Shown piece by piece: positions 63,666 to 64,000 of a stretch of DNA of 64,000 nt; position 1 is the stretch's first letter; each line of letters starts with the position of its first letter. Location of the stretch: contig NZ_LVWA01000003.1 of assembly GCF_001907195.1 (NCBI RefSeq), forward strand, positions 310,001 through 374,000. Reading direction: 5' to 3'. This DNA is from Pontibacter flavimaris. Lineage in GTDB: Bacteria > Bacteroidota > Bacteroidia > Cytophagales > Hymenobacteraceae. Below the pieces are notes generated by a model. The model was not told where the DNA came from and searched no databases. It saw nothing but the letters and a program-made list of their open reading frames with translations. The translations under genes and the position numbers were made by a program.

Positions 63666-64000
63666 ATGAAAAAAGTACTTTTGACAGCCTTAGTAGCCGG
63701 TACCATTTCGGTTGCAAGTGCTCAGAACTCGGCTGTGAACAGTGCAGTCTTGAACCATAAAAATGGTACGCTTGACAAAGCACTGGCTGACATTGAGAAG
63801 GCCACAGAGCATAAAAAAACGAAGGATAAAGCAAAGACTTGGTTCTACCGTGGCGTGATCTATCAGGACATGATCGGCAACCCGATCTATGGTAAACTGA
63901 CCGACGAGAACACACCGATAGTTATCCTGGAGTCTTTTGACAAGACAGTGGAGCTGGACGGCCAGAATGGAGAGTTCGCCAAGCAGGTGCCGGAGCGCAA
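63666..64000 (+). CDS. Secreted helical-repeat-type protein (3' end outside window)
   Basis: The visible 111 residues have a signal peptide (MKKVLLTALVAGTISVASAQ, cut after SAQ) followed by a helical stretch. NGTLDKALADIEKATEHKKTKD and KTWFYRGVIYQDM look like a TPR-type repeat protein. The gene is truncated by the window end. Its ATG overlaps an AAGTATG hexamer. It may be the next gene of a gyrA operon (70-base gap). Confidence 0.75.
   Translation, partial: MKKVLLTALVAGTISVASAQNSAVNSAVLNHKNGTLDKALADIEKATEHKKTKDKAKTWFYRGVIYQDMIGNPIYGKLTDENTPIVILESFDKTVELDGQNGEFAKQVPER

Overview
The window looks like a chromosomal segment of a Bacteroidota bacterium of the Cytophagales type, most likely a Hymenobacteraceae/Pontibacter relative (inferred, not searched). 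The signs are a fused ccoNO cbb3 oxidase, a TonB-dependent receptor paired with a DUF4249 lipoprotein, a TamL-type lipoprotein, DUF349, DUF1015 and DUF2254 proteins, an RND pump fused to a TolC-like domain, and a TTTG-N19-TAnnTTTG promoter in front of the tRNA genes. Base composition is moderately GC-rich. I see no insertion sequence, prophage, integrase, CRISPR array or rRNA.

Layout. 1-8.4 kb (+): a cbb3 cytochrome oxidase cluster, ccoI(partial)-ccoS-ccoNO-ccoQ-ccoP-ccoG-ccoH and a SafE-like membrane protein. It is followed by a universal stress protein, a lone cyclic-nucleotide-binding domain, DUF2254 and a voltage-gated-type K+ channel with a zinc ribbon (to 12.4 kb). 12.4-17.3 kb (-): DUF4249/TonB receptor pair, PAP2 phosphatase, hemF. 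17.5-19.6 kb (+): fused E1 alpha/beta 2-oxoacid dehydrogenase. 19.8-23.0 kb: tamL (-) divergent from a TrmH-family methyltransferase (+). 23.1-25.7 kb (-): ECF sigma factor, membrane-spanning probable anti-sigma protein and outer-membrane-like protein. 26-32 kb (+): Cys/His-rich small protein, CusA/CzcA-TolC fusion and CusB-like adaptor for metal efflux. 32-36.4 kb: tesA-like esterase (-) divergent from ybbA-ybbP-like ABC genes (+). 36.7-41.1 kb: SDR, CoA-binding protein, FAD protein, tryptophan 2,3-dioxygenase. 41.3-45.9 kb (+): sdaAB, TolC and HlyD-like exporter parts, gpsA. 45.9-54 kb: acyltransferase, NUDIX, two rRNA methyltransferases, Maf, DUF1015, pdxH. 54-64 kb (+): YqgE, DUF349, two identical tRNA-Thr genes, GNAT-like protein, membrane hydrolase, SDR, small lipoprotein, gyrA and the start of a secreted repeat-type protein.

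The genes fit an aerobic or microaerobic heterotroph: a high-affinity terminal oxidase with its assembly machinery, haem synthesis, amino-acid catabolism, copper/heavy-metal export and outer-membrane biogenesis. Three near-identical TGAC-N4-GTCA dyads lie before ccoN, ccoG and the stress-protein gene and suggest a CRP/FNR-type regulon.

The most unusual signal is not a gene. The hexamer AAGTAT (usually as AAGTATAAA) and its complement occur about 200 times by hand count, roughly ten times the number expected from composition. They occur in both orientations, all reading frames and between genes, and they are dense in some genes but almost absent from gyrA and the HlyD-like gene. They also form the arms of a perfect 54-bp palindrome at 19642-19695.
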